64,000 nucleotides of DNA from Colimorpha sp045639845 (GTDB lineage Bacteria > Bacteroidota > Bacteroidia > Bacteroidales > P3). Position numbers and translations under genes: made by a program. The notes beneath the pieces are model-generated. The model worked only from the letters and a program-made list of their open reading frames with translations. It ran no database searches and was not told the DNA's origin. The stretch is taken from the NCBI GenBank assembly GCA_045639845.1, contig JAZUDW010000107.1, forward strand, positions 5,080 through 69,079, written 5' to 3'. Positions 1 through 7,877 of this stretch are shown one piece after another. Positions within the stretch are counted from its first letter, which is position 1. Each line of letters begins with the position of its first letter.

Positions 1-541
1 GGTGCGCCACGTGCCCAACGATGCCATATACATGGCCTTCCCGATGTGCGACCGAAGCCAGCACGACTTCTTTGTATATGACCTGCTGAGCGATGTGCTG
101 TCGAACGGACGCTCGTCGCGTATGTATCAGCACCTGGTAAACGAGCAGGCGATGTTCAGCGAGCTGAACGCCTTCATATCGGGCGAAGCTGGTCCGGGCC
201 TTTTCATGGTGAGCGGCAAGCTGTGCGACGGCATCACCTTGCCCCAAGCCGAAGAGGCTATATGGAACGAGCTGCGACAACTATGCGACAACCTGGTGGA
301 GGAGCGCGAGCTGCAAAAAGTGATCAACAAGTTTGAGAATACTTTCGTGTATTCGCAATACAAGGTGATGGACCGTGCCATGAGCCTGTGCCACTACACC
401 TGGCTGGGCAACACCGACTGGGTGAACGAGGAGCCGTTGGCCTACAAAAATATCACGGCCCACGATCTGCAACGTGTGGCCCAGCATTGTTTCCGCGAAG
501 AGAACAGCTGCATTCTTTATTATCAAGCCGAGAACGAGTAA
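1..541 (+). CDS. M16 family metallopeptidase, C-terminal part (5' end outside window)
   Basis: The reading frame is open at the window start and ends at TAA 539-541, giving the last 180 or so residues. The pattern fits the C-terminal inactive half of an M16 (pitrilysin/insulinase-like) peptidase: a segment on loss of monomers in an outermost-strand context (LLSDVLSNGRSSRMYQHLV) followed by helices ending in a short strand with Tyr-Tyr near the terminus. The zinc motif HxxEH would lie in the missing N-terminal half, so catalytic competence cannot be judged. Family assignment is from the visible LSxGxSSRMYQ-type motif, typical of M16 C-terminal domains. A degenerate copy of a dispersed repeat begins 6 nt after the stop codon. 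Confidence 0.8.
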   Translation, partial: VRHVPNDAIYMAFPMCDRSQHDFFVYDLLSDVLSNGRSSRMYQHLVNEQAMFSELNAFISGEAGPGLFMVSGKLCDGITLPQAEEAIWNELRQLCDNLVEERELQKVINKFENTFVYSQYKVMDRAMSLCHYTWLGNTDWVNEEPLAYKNITAHDLQRVAQHCFREENSCILYYQAENE

Positions 542-546
542 CGTTT

Positions 547-595
547 AGTGGTGATAATAAAACAATTTGGGACACAATAGTCCCTTTGACAACAT
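547..595 (+). repeat. Degenerate end of a MITE-like dispersed repeat
   Basis: Starts with AGTGGTGATAATAAAA and continues with TTGGGACACAATAGT. This matches the end of the repeat copies at 27487-27696 (read on the minus strand) and 59167-59349 (plus strand), where the same stretch reads AGTGATGATGAAAAAA then TTGGGACAYAATGG. Only one end is recognisable, so this is a relic. It forms the region immediately upstream of the channel gene. Confidence 0.6.
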
Positions 596-608
596 TATAC
601 CTGAAAAG

Positions 609-1925
609 ATGAGCGAAACAGATATACCTACCACACCTGCAGAGAACGAGAACGGGCAGGACCTCCAAAAGAAAAACAAACGGAGTTTCTCTGATCGTAT
701 GGCCCAAATGGTGGCTATCGTGATTCATTTCTTTATCACTATTCCCTACAAGAAGATAGCCCGAAATATCATCACCCGGCTAGGGTCGATGATGAACTGG
801 CTCACCTTCAAGGTGGTGCTTCCCAAGAAACTGAGGTCGCTCACCAAACACGACATCTTCACCATCATCTTCAAGAGCGACACGCCTGCAGGCAAGAAAT
901 TCGACATCTGGATATTGATCATCATAGGTCTGAACATACTGGTGATGATGCTGGACAGCTACGAAGGGGTATCGGGCGGATTCAGCATTGCATTGCGCGT
1001 GATAGAATGGCTGTTTACTATTCTATTCACTTTTGAATACTATCTGCGTATCTATTGCCTGAAGAAACCCCTACGGTATGTGTTCTCGTTTTTCGGCATC
1101 ATCGACTTCCTCTCTATCTTCCCTGCCTACCTGAGCCTCTTCTTCCCCACGGCACGCGCTCTGTCGGTGCTGCGTATCCTGAGGGCCCTGCGTATTTTCC
1201 GCATCTTGAAGCTGGACCAGTTTCTGGAAGAGGGTACGCTGCTTATCAACGCCATACGCAAATCGATGAAACGTATCGTGATATTCATGATGCTGGTGTT
1301 CTTCCTGGCCATCATCCTGGGTGCTGTGGTATTCTCGCTGGAGAGCAAGGTGGAGGGCACGCCGTTCACCTCTATCCCCATGGGTATATACTGGGCGGTG
1401 GTGACCATCACCACTGTTGGTTATGGCGACATCACCCCGCAGACGCCTGGCGGACAGATCATCTCGGTGATAGTGATGCTGCTGGGTTACTCTATCATCG
1501 CTATTCCTTCGGGTATCGTGGTGGAATCGACCATCGAGGCTAAACAGGAAGCCGACGAGGAGAAGAAAAACCGCCGTATGCTGGAGCCTGGTTCATCGCC
1601 CTCCCCTACGCCCGACGATGACGACGACGATGACGATGAGGCTAACGAGGTGCTTTCCAACATCGATGTGCGAAGACCTTCGCCGAAGGCCTCGGCCGCT
1701 ACCCTGCAAGAGAATGTCGATACCAATCCTTCTATAAACGAAACACAAACCACCTTGATAGAGGATTCGATGGATATCAAAGAAGAACCGGAGCCTGATC
1801 CTTTGTTCTGCAAACATTGCGGCTACGAGGAGAGCGACACAACAGCTACTTTCTGCAGCCGCTGCGGCACACGCCTCACCAAAAGCGAACAGATGTCGTG
1901 GGTAAGGAACTTCTTTAGATCATAA
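609..1925 (+). CDS. Voltage-gated potassium channel-like membrane protein with C-terminal zinc ribbon
   Basis: 438 residues from the ATG at 609; the frame is open further upstream (TTG at 567), but that part lies in a degenerate dispersed repeat, so 609 is preferred. Six membrane segments are visible, an S4-like helix with regularly spaced Arg (LRILRALRIFRILK), and the K+ selectivity filter TVGYGD in the pore loop, so it should be a tetrameric inner-membrane K+ channel. The cytoplasmic tail has a run of eight Asp residues (around 1614-1637) and ends in a two-CxxC zinc ribbon (CKHC...CSRC). The zinc ribbon is unusual for a Kv-type channel and could mediate assembly or regulation. The channel call is secure; the ion and gating role are inferred from the family. 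Confidence 0.88.
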   Translation: MSETDIPTTPAENENGQDLQKKNKRSFSDRMAQMVAIVIHFFITIPYKKIARNIITRLGSMMNWLTFKVVLPKKLRSLTKHDIFTIIFKSDTPAGKKFDIWILIIIGLNILVMMLDSYEGVSGGFSIALRVIEWLFTILFTFEYYLRIYCLKKPLRYVFSFFGIIDFLSIFPAYLSLFFPTARALSVLRILRALRIFRILKLDQFLEEGTLLINAIRKSMKRIVIFMMLVFFLAIILGAVVFSLESKVEGTPFTSIPMGIYWAVVTITTVGYGDITPQTPGGQIISVIVMLLGYSIIAIPSGIVVESTIEAKQEADEEKKNRRMLEPGSSPSPTPDDDDDDDDEANEVLSNIDVRRPSPKASAATLQENVDTNPSINETQTTLIEDSMDIKEEPEPDPLFCKHCGYEESDTTATFCSRCGTRLTKSEQMSWVRNFFRS

Positions 1926-2170
1926 AACTGCTGGTGCGTATCCCACCATGCCACAGTGCAAAATGCCTAGCCTGGGAGGGGCATCATATCTAAGAAAATA
2001 ATACATGATTATCCTCCTATAGGTGATTGGTTGATTCTGCAAGACACTCTAGCAATTGTGAACACTATTGAGTGAGATTATTAATGAAAAATTAATGGTG
2101 GGTTAATGGTAATTGTCTTTTCCTGAAATCGCTTTTCACTTTTCCGGTGTATCGGTTCAGTAAAGTATCA
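1926..2170. other. Convergent intergenic spacer with dispersed-repeat copy A
   Basis: AT-rich spacer between the convergent channel gene and the MmcQ gene. It holds one copy of a roughly 65-bp dispersed repeat (2004-2068, annotated separately). I see no coding potential and no clear terminator hairpin in the remainder. Confidence 0.6.
2004..2068 (+). repeat. Dispersed 65-bp repeat, copy A
   Basis: Contains ATGATTATCC, then AGGTGATTGGTTGATTC, then GACACTCTAGCAATT and GAACAC in the same order as copies at 25283-25349, 28602-28664 and 51142-51209. Similarity is imperfect but colinear over the whole length. Confidence 0.65.
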
Positions 2171-2536
2171 TCAAGATTGGAGCGAGGCCTGGACTTTCTT
2201 TGGCAAAGCGGATATGACGGTTTGATAACCTTCGTTGATCAACAATCGGTAATCTGCATCGATAAAGTGTGTACCGAGAGGTACGCTGACCCAGTTCTTT
2301 TTGCCCCAATGGGGTGCAGGGATGATATCGGAATGACGTGATCGAAGCTCCTCGCTTCGCTCGGCGGTGGTCTTTAATGTGAAGCGATCGGTATTGTCGA
2401 GATCTATTACACAAAAGATCTTGTTTGCCACACGAAATACCAGGATGCTCTCACCACTGGGCATCTTGGCAAAGGGCATGTCTTCTGTAACATGAGGGAG
2501 GGAAAGGCAATAGTAACGGAGTTCTTCGATATTCAT
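2171..2536 (-). CDS. MmcQ/YjbR family protein
   Basis: 121 residues, the usual length for MmcQ/YjbR proteins, small single-domain proteins with a cyanovirin/MmcQ-like fold often described as DNA-binding. Typical features are the N-terminal LRxYCLSLPHVTEDMPF, the central FRVANKIFCVIDLD, and the C-terminal HWGKKNWVSV with a final DYRLLINEGYQTV segment. The start is the only ATG in a sensible position. It stands alone, downstream of the second gldN paralogue and on the same strand, but 240 bp of non-coding DNA with a perfect palindrome separates them. Function in the cell is not known from the sequence. Confidence 0.88.
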   Translation of the reverse strand: MNIEELRYYCLSLPHVTEDMPFAKMPSGESILVFRVANKIFCVIDLDNTDRFTLKTTAERSEELRSRHSDIIPAPHWGKKNWVSVPLGTHFIDADYRLLINEGYQTVISALPKKVQASLQS

Positions 2537-2640
2537 AGTCGGTATAATCTAAAAATGATTAAGGCTGAAACATTGAATAATGATTTGTTCAGCCAACGGC
2601 ACTATACAAAAAAAAACGCTATATTTTGCTCGGAAGAAAT

Positions 2641-2660
2641 GCCATCATTGTAATGATGGC
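2641..2660. promoter_or_regulatory. Perfect 9-bp palindrome upstream of the mmcQ-like gene
   Basis: GCCATCATT, a 2-nt centre, then AATGATGGC. It lies about 105 bp upstream of the mmcQ-like start codon and 120 bp after the second gldN stop on the same strand. No T-run follows directly, so an operator-like site is as likely as a terminator. Confidence 0.4.
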
Positions 2661-2779
2661 AGAGAGATGTTTTCGATAAGGATACGGATGTATGGATTGA
2701 GGTAGCAGAGAATATACTGGAGACGTTATTAATACATGGGAAAGAATGTTCGGTAAGAAAAAAACGGGAGTGCCAGGAA

Positions 2780-3655
2780 TTAATACTCCCACATGTCACT
2801 GCCTATCTCGAGCAGCATCTCCTCGATTCTATTGGACTCCAGTATGGCATCTAGTCCAGTGAGATAAGATGAGATAGTACGATTGAAGACATTGGATTCA
2901 CGGGTGATATAACTATCGAACATCCGGCTGACGAATATTTCGTCCCAAGTGGGTAAGTGTGCTATGTTGTCTGCATAGTAGGCTTCGTGTGTAACGAGGA
3001 GCTTGCGAACATTATACGAAGTCATGGGAATCCAGAACAGTTCAACTGTACCAATGAAATCTCGCTCCATACCTACCTCTTTGAAGAGGTCGCGTGCCAA
3101 ACAGAAACCTAAAATACGCACATTCTGACGTGTGGTCTGCTTCTCAACAAACCAGGCTTCTTTCAATCGCACTTGAAGAATGTCTTCTGAGTTAAACTCT
3201 TTGGGGACCAATACAGTCTTGTACTCGTAGTTCTCATCGTCGTCTTCTATCTCCAAGATAAGCGTATCGGCCTTGGTATAACGAAACACAAACTCATCAT
3301 TGTCGAGGGGTATCTTAAACTCATCGTCTTCATAGATAGGGATGTCGTTGTTGACCACTGCATCCCATATAGTATAGGCAAAGTTTCGACGGCCTTGCGA
3401 TCCTTGCTTCTCAAGAGGATAATAGAAGAACTGATTGAACTTCATACGAAGATCTATAGTACGCCATATAGTGGTACCCCACACTACATCGATCTCGCGA
3501 AGATGGGGATAGGGCATCACTTCCTTCTGATGTACCAAAGCATGCTCATAAAAATGATTGAAGTTGCGCTCCGGCTCATCGACCGTCTGACTATATACTG
3601 CCAGACTATACAACAGAAACAGAATAAGCGATAATATGGATACGACTCGATTCAT
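2780..3655 (-). CDS. Second GldN/PorN-type T9SS ring component (GldO-like)
   Basis: 291 residues with an N-terminal signal peptide ending near AVYSQ. It is colinear with the neighbouring gldN product: both share NFNHFYxxAL, the block LREIDVVWxTxIWRTID followed by xxKFNQFFYxP, a C-terminal SSYLTGxDAILES, and the same last five residues DMWEY. GldN forms the periplasmic ring under the outer membrane with lipoprotein GldK in the T9SS. Flavobacterium johnsoniae has a comparable GldN/GldO pair, so this is probably a second ring subunit rather than a different function. It follows a strong terminator placed between the two genes, so it should be expressed at a lower level than gldN or only on read-through. 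Confidence 0.88.
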   Translation of the reverse strand: MNRVVSILSLILFLLYSLAVYSQTVDEPERNFNHFYEHALVHQKEVMPYPHLREIDVVWGTTIWRTIDLRMKFNQFFYYPLEKQGSQGRRNFAYTIWDAVVNNDIPIYEDDEFKIPLDNDEFVFRYTKADTLILEIEDDDENYEYKTVLVPKEFNSEDILQVRLKEAWFVEKQTTRQNVRILGFCLARDLFKEVGMERDFIGTVELFWIPMTSYNVRKLLVTHEAYYADNIAHLPTWDEIFVSRMFDSYITRESNVFNRTISSYLTGLDAILESNRIEEMLLEIGSDMWEY

Positions 3656-3659
3656 GCAA

Positions 3660-3702
3660 AAGAAAAAAGAGAGTTAAGCATTGAAAGAATACTTAACTCT
3701 CT
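3660..3702 (-). terminator. Rho-independent terminator after gldN
   Basis: On the minus strand an 11-bp perfect stem (3668-3678 with 3692-3702; AGAGAGTTAAG / CTTAACTCTCT) with a 13-nt loop is followed by TTTTTTCTTTT. It sits 55 nt after the gldN stop and only a few bases before the ATG of the second gldN paralogue at 3655. Confidence 0.85.
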
Positions 3703-3756
3703 ATTGATGTCATACGACAACGTTATACGTTACATAAAAATGATGTACGAAACAGA

Positions 3757-4641
3757 TTAGTATTCCCACATATCCGATTCGATATCGGCAATCTTGTTCT
3801 CAATATTCTGAGATTCCAAGATAGCATCGGTACCAGTGAGGTAAGAGGAGATACTTCGATTGAAGGTGTTGGACTCACGATATACAAAACTATCGAAGTA
3901 ACGGCTGATGAAGATGTCATCGTAGGTACGCTGAACAGCAATATTGTGCTCATCGTAAGCGTTGGCCTTTACAAGGATGTTGCGTACACGCATATCATCC
4001 ATGGGTACCCAGAACATCTCAACAGGTTCGCACATACGCTCACCATCACGTTCACGACAATAGTTGTAAACAAGGGTAAGACCAGTGATACGCACTTTCT
4101 GACGGGTATCCTGTTTGTCGATATACCAGAACTCTTTCAAACGAGCTTGGAACACATCTTCAGGACGGAACTCTTCAGTAAGAATGGTATCGCGACCTTC
4201 CAACTCATCACCATACTCATCATATTCAGGAATATGATAAGCATAAGTACGATTGAGCTGCTGAGCCAAAGTCTCATAATCTTTAGGGATAATAAGATCA
4301 TCATTTTCATACACCTCGATGTCGCCGTTTTGCAAGGCATTCATGATGCAATTGGTGAGGTTGATACGATCTTGGGTATTCTTGGTTTGATCCGTGGGAA
4401 AATAGAAGAACTGGTTGAACTTCTCGCGGAAATCAATAGTACGCCAAATGGAAGTTGACCACACCACATCAATCTCGCGAAGGAAAGCATAGGGCATAGC
4501 ACGCTTTTCTTTAGTGAGCGTCTTTGCGTAGAAGTGGTTGAAGTTATGCTCATCCTCAGCATCGATGGCGCTTTGGGCACGGAGGCTGCAAAAACCAGCC
4601 ATAAAGATGAACAATCCTAAACAAAACAGTGCCTTTTTCAT
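3757..4641 (-). CDS. gldN: T9SS ring protein GldN/PorN
   Basis: 294 residues from ATG at 4641; a TTG nine codons upstream is in frame, but the ATG puts a normal signal peptide (MKKALFCLGLFIFMAGFC, cleavage near RAQ) at the N-terminus. The sequence carries the GldN family hallmarks HNFNHFYAKTL, LREIDVVWSTSIWRTID, KFNQFFYFP and the C-terminal SYLTGTDAILESQNIENK. GldN works with GldK in a periplasmic ring of the type IX secretion system. The gene is last in the porP-gldK-gldL-gldM-gldN order conserved in Bacteroidota and lies 73 bp after gldM. A terminator follows. The protein contains a 20-residue insertion relative to its paralogue around EYDEYGDELEGRD. Confidence 0.94.
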   Translation of the reverse strand: MKKALFCLGLFIFMAGFCSLRAQSAIDAEDEHNFNHFYAKTLTKEKRAMPYAFLREIDVVWSTSIWRTIDFREKFNQFFYFPTDQTKNTQDRINLTNCIMNALQNGDIEVYENDDLIIPKDYETLAQQLNRTYAYHIPEYDEYGDELEGRDTILTEEFRPEDVFQARLKEFWYIDKQDTRQKVRITGLTLVYNYCRERDGERMCEPVEMFWVPMDDMRVRNILVKANAYDEHNIAVQRTYDDIFISRYFDSFVYRESNTFNRSISSYLTGTDAILESQNIENKIADIESDMWEY

Positions 4642-4714
4642 ATTAGTGAATTTTAAAGTTTTCGTCAATCTAATTGTTGCTTACTTCAAATGAGATGTAA
4701 CGTGATTAAAAAAT

Positions 4715-6382
4715 TTACTTCAAGCGGAAGGTTGCGTCAAGTGTATGGGTAGCACCATCGGGGGTCTTAACAGTTACATCGGTGATGTAAATTTTCTGAC
4801 CACGACGTGCATTGTTGATACGGCTGATCATCTCAGGAGTGAGACGGTTACCATTACCCGTGATATCGAGAGCACCAGAACCTTGAACGTTGAAGGTGAA
4901 GGAGGAAATCTTCAGAGCAGGAATCTGGAAGTCGAAATCTTCCATCACAGCACGAAGAGTACCAGTAGAGGTAAGCTCTGCCTTGGTAACATTGTCACCA
5001 GTCTTGAAGTTGCCGACTTTCAATACAGGTTTAGGAATCTTCTTCACGCGGAGTTCTTTGGTTCCCATAGGACGCGAAGTCTTACCATCGGTCTTTGCAG
5101 AAACCTGAAGCTGAATCTTACCGATCTTCGAAGCACGAATGATGTAGTCACCATCCTTGCCAGCAGGATCTTTGGAGATGGTAGCACCACCAGCAATGGT
5201 AGGAGTAACGTCACGAGACGAAACACCGGGAACACCGATGGAGACGGGATTATCAATACCGGCATATACTACATTCATCTTAGTAAGAGAAACAACGGCA
5301 ACGGGCTCAGCAACGAAATATTCTGCTTGGAAAGGATATTCACGAGCTTCACTGTTGTCTTTCTTCACATAAATCTTACCATTGAGTTTCTTTGCACCAA
5401 GAGCAGTAGCGCCAGCACTATAGTGAACAACACTATCACCACTGAGCTCCTGACCATTGACATTTACCTTCAAGCTGGCTTTCGAATCGTAAGCACCAAC
5501 GAAGATGTCTGCTTCATACTTACCACCCTGAATGATATAGGTAGATTTAGGAATAAGGAGAGCCTGTACGTGGTCGAACTTAAAGTCGTCGGCACTGATC
5601 TGAGCAAAGAGGCTGTTAACAGCATCGAACTCAGCATTCATCACTTCGGCTTTGAGACGAGAGAGAACCACGAGGTCGGACACAGCAATAGTACGGTTGA
5701 AGTTGAGATACTCCCAATCAACCATCTGACCAGCATGCTCACTGAACACTTTGTCTTCAACATTCAAACCAATTTGAATATTAGAAGAGTCTGCACCCAG
5801 AACACGCTTCAGCTCTTTCTTAAAGTTGATGATTTTCTCTTTGATTTGAACAGCTTTGCCATCGGGGATATCACCAGTACCGAAGAAATAGTTGGTACCA
5901 TTATCAGTGTTATCCATTTTTTCGATAATAGCAAGACCACCAATATTCAAAGCTTCTTTAATACTATCATAAATAGGAGCTCCCGATCCATCAACCAAGG
6001 AAATCTTACGGGTAACAGGCTTAGCACCTTCCTCACCGTGGATCTCAACTGTAGCCACAGGCTGCATGATAGAAATAAACTCGTAACGAGCACTATCAAT
6101 CGTACCTTTAAGATCATCAGCAAGTTTCTGAACCTGTTGAGCTTTATTCCACTGGTCCTGAACCTTCTCGGGATTATTTACATAAGCAGCCTGGAAACGG
6201 CTGTAGGAGTCGTCAAGTTTGGTAGCAATGTTCTGGTTTGACTTATTCATGGCGTCACCAACGGTAACGAAACCTTGCAAGATCTCGGCCGAAACGTTGA
6301 GCGCCAAGAGTGCTGTATAAACCAGGTACATCATACCGATCATTTTTTGTCGCGGAGTCTCCGGACAGTTAGTAGCACCCAT
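4715..6382 (-). CDS. gldM: T9SS motor/periplasmic shaft protein GldM/PorM
   Basis: 555 residues, slightly longer than most GldM proteins. It starts with the family signature MGATNCPETPRQKMIGMMYLV and a single membrane helix (roughly residues 15-35, YTALLALNVSAEIL). The rest is periplasmic, with four beta-rich domains expected from known GldM structures. GldM dimers cross the periplasm and couple the GldL motor in the inner membrane to the GldK/GldN ring. It lies between gldL (64 bp upstream) and gldN (73 bp downstream), consistent with one transcript. I see no unusual truncation. Confidence 0.95.
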   Translation of the reverse strand: MGATNCPETPRQKMIGMMYLVYTALLALNVSAEILQGFVTVGDAMNKSNQNIATKLDDSYSRFQAAYVNNPEKVQDQWNKAQQVQKLADDLKGTIDSARYEFISIMQPVATVEIHGEEGAKPVTRKISLVDGSGAPIYDSIKEALNIGGLAIIEKMDNTDNGTNYFFGTGDIPDGKAVQIKEKIINFKKELKRVLGADSSNIQIGLNVEDKVFSEHAGQMVDWEYLNFNRTIAVSDLVVLSRLKAEVMNAEFDAVNSLFAQISADDFKFDHVQALLIPKSTYIIQGGKYEADIFVGAYDSKASLKVNVNGQELSGDSVVHYSAGATALGAKKLNGKIYVKKDNSEAREYPFQAEYFVAEPVAVVSLTKMNVVYAGIDNPVSIGVPGVSSRDVTPTIAGGATISKDPAGKDGDYIIRASKIGKIQLQVSAKTDGKTSRPMGTKELRVKKIPKPVLKVGNFKTGDNVTKAELTSTGTLRAVMEDFDFQIPALKISSFTFNVQGSGALDITGNGNRLTPEMISRINNARRGQKIYITDVTVKTPDGATHTLDATFRLK

Positions 6383-6446
6383 ATTCTATCTCTTTTATTT
6401 CGTTCTTAAATCAGTGTATTTATTCTAAACGTTACTGTATGCAAAA

Positions 6447-7385
6447 TTAAACTCTGGTATGCATAGCAGCAAGCATGTTGCCATAAACATTGTTGAGCTC
6501 AGAAACCTTGCGGGTGAGTGCATCAACCTGCTCTTTGTATTTCAACACGCCTTCGGCAGAATCAGCGAAGTTAACAACCATGTTCTGGATACGCTCCTGA
6601 ACTTCTTTGGTAGCTTCAATCTGAGAGGTAGAATTCTGAATTTGGATCTCATACATTGCATTGATAGAAGAGAGGCTGGTAGCCATCTTCTTGAGCTCGT
6701 CGAGATAAGAAGCATCACCTTTCTGGAGAGTCTGAGCGGTCTCTTTATAAATATTAGAAAGAGTAGAAACAGCAGCGGTAGCCTCTTTAAGACTCTCACT
6801 GTATCCAGCAGAAAGATTGATATCGCCATTCATAGACTCAGTAGTACGCTTGTAAGCTTTGGAAAGCTCGTCGGCAGCCTGAGCAGCATTGTCCATACCC
6901 GAAACGAATTTGTCGGTAGCAGCAACAGCAGTGGACATATTATTCAAAGAAGAAGCAGAATCGGCAAGGTTCTGCATACCTTTACCAAGACGCTCAATGA
7001 GTTCAGGACCGATATGAGCCTCGTCGAGCATCTTATCTAGTTGCTGACTAACAGGATCGCCAGCCACAACAGATACAGCACCCTGCTGTCCACGAGCGCC
7101 ACCAGCAACGTGTGCGGGTTTATTTTCATCATCTTCGCCATGCATACCAGCCAACTCGGGGAAGATAAGACTCCAATCATACTCTACGTGGAGAGGCTCA
7201 AAAGCAGAGAGGAAGAAAATAATAGCCTCAATACCCATACCAATGATGAGCATGAGCACAGCACCAGGCCAGTGGTTAATTTTGAAAAGAGCACCAACGA
7301 TAACAACAGAAGCACCCCATCCATAAAGTTTGGACATGAAATTCTTATAGCGCTTGCTTCGAACTAAATTGTCAATAAAACTCAT
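6447..7385 (-). CDS. gldL: T9SS inner-membrane motor protein GldL/PorL
   Basis: 312 residues. Two membrane helices near the N-terminus (about residues 23-36 and 40-60, WGASVVIVGALFKINHWPG... and AVLMLIIGMGIEAIIFFL) include Glu53 in the second helix, the position of the conserved acidic residue implicated in proton flow in GldL motors. A cytoplasmic tail of about 240 residues follows, rich in Ala, Ser and Asn with coiled-coil character. GldL and GldM together form the proton-driven T9SS motor. A 490-bp gap with its own promoter and a broken small gene separates it from gldK. Confidence 0.95.
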   Translation of the reverse strand: MSFIDNLVRSKRYKNFMSKLYGWGASVVIVGALFKINHWPGAVLMLIIGMGIEAIIFFLSAFEPLHVEYDWSLIFPELAGMHGEDDENKPAHVAGGARGQQGAVSVVAGDPVSQQLDKMLDEAHIGPELIERLGKGMQNLADSASSLNNMSTAVAATDKFVSGMDNAAQAADELSKAYKRTTESMNGDINLSAGYSESLKEATAAVSTLSNIYKETAQTLQKGDASYLDELKKMATSLSSINAMYEIQIQNSTSQIEATKEVQERIQNMVVNFADSAEGVLKYKEQVDALTRKVSELNNVYGNMLAAMHTRV

Positions 7386-7427
7386 AATGTTTTTTCTTTT
7401 TAAAGTTACTTACTTATTAATTATTTT

Positions 7428-7642
7428 TCAAATGTTTTTCTTTTCAGAAAGGTTTGCAATAATCGATAGGATAAAATCAAGACTGAAAAATACCATTATA
7501 GTTATTACAACCCAAGTGGCACCGACGATATGATAATGGAGGAAACCGAATCAGCTACAACAAGAACCGCACACATGGCATAGATTGCATTCAAAAGAAT
7601 ACAAGACCTGCTGTTCTCAAGTATTTCGTCCATTACATTCAT
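7428..7642 (-). pseudogene. Small two-helix membrane protein, apparently frameshifted
   Basis: The frame from ATG 7642 gives 45 residues (MNVMDEILENSRSC then a hydrophobic helix) and stops at 7505. A second frame, open from 7550 to 7428, overlaps it and reads HYHIVGATWVVITIMVFFSL, ending SEKKNI. Joined by one frameshift near 7520-7550 they would make a protein of about 70 residues with two membrane helices and a charged tail. I do not recognise the family. It could be a decayed gene, a real frameshift gene, or a sequencing error. Confidence 0.4.
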
Positions 7643-7692
7643 AATTCATACTTATGTGCCTACTAAATTTTTGTAGTTTTATAATGAGGAGA

Positions 7693-7700
7693 CAAATATA
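7693..7700 (-). promoter_or_regulatory. -7 box TATATTTG upstream of the gldL segment
   Basis: Matches the Bacteroidota -7 consensus TAnnTTTG on the minus strand, about 50 bp upstream of the small broken gene and 310 bp upstream of gldL. The -33 element is weak. It would allow gldLMN to be expressed independently of porP-gldK. Confidence 0.45.
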
Positions 7701-7877
7701 CTCCCTAATCATTATTTATTGACCGATTCACTCTTTGTTTATGATGGCAGCCTTGGACTTTATATCCCAAGGCCACCACCATGATCACAATATTTCAAAT
7801 TCTATCACTAATTATCGTACAAATATTACTATCTCCTTGACTTTGCTAAAACTACAAACAAAGTCTATTCGTAAATA

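Noticed and set aside
2602..2799. 65-codon minus-strand frame downstream of the second gldN
   Set aside because: Overlaps the end of gldN2 and a palindrome; looks random.
4745..6241. Long plus-strand frame opposite gldM
   Set aside because: Shadow of a well-supported gene; no domain pattern and no promoter.
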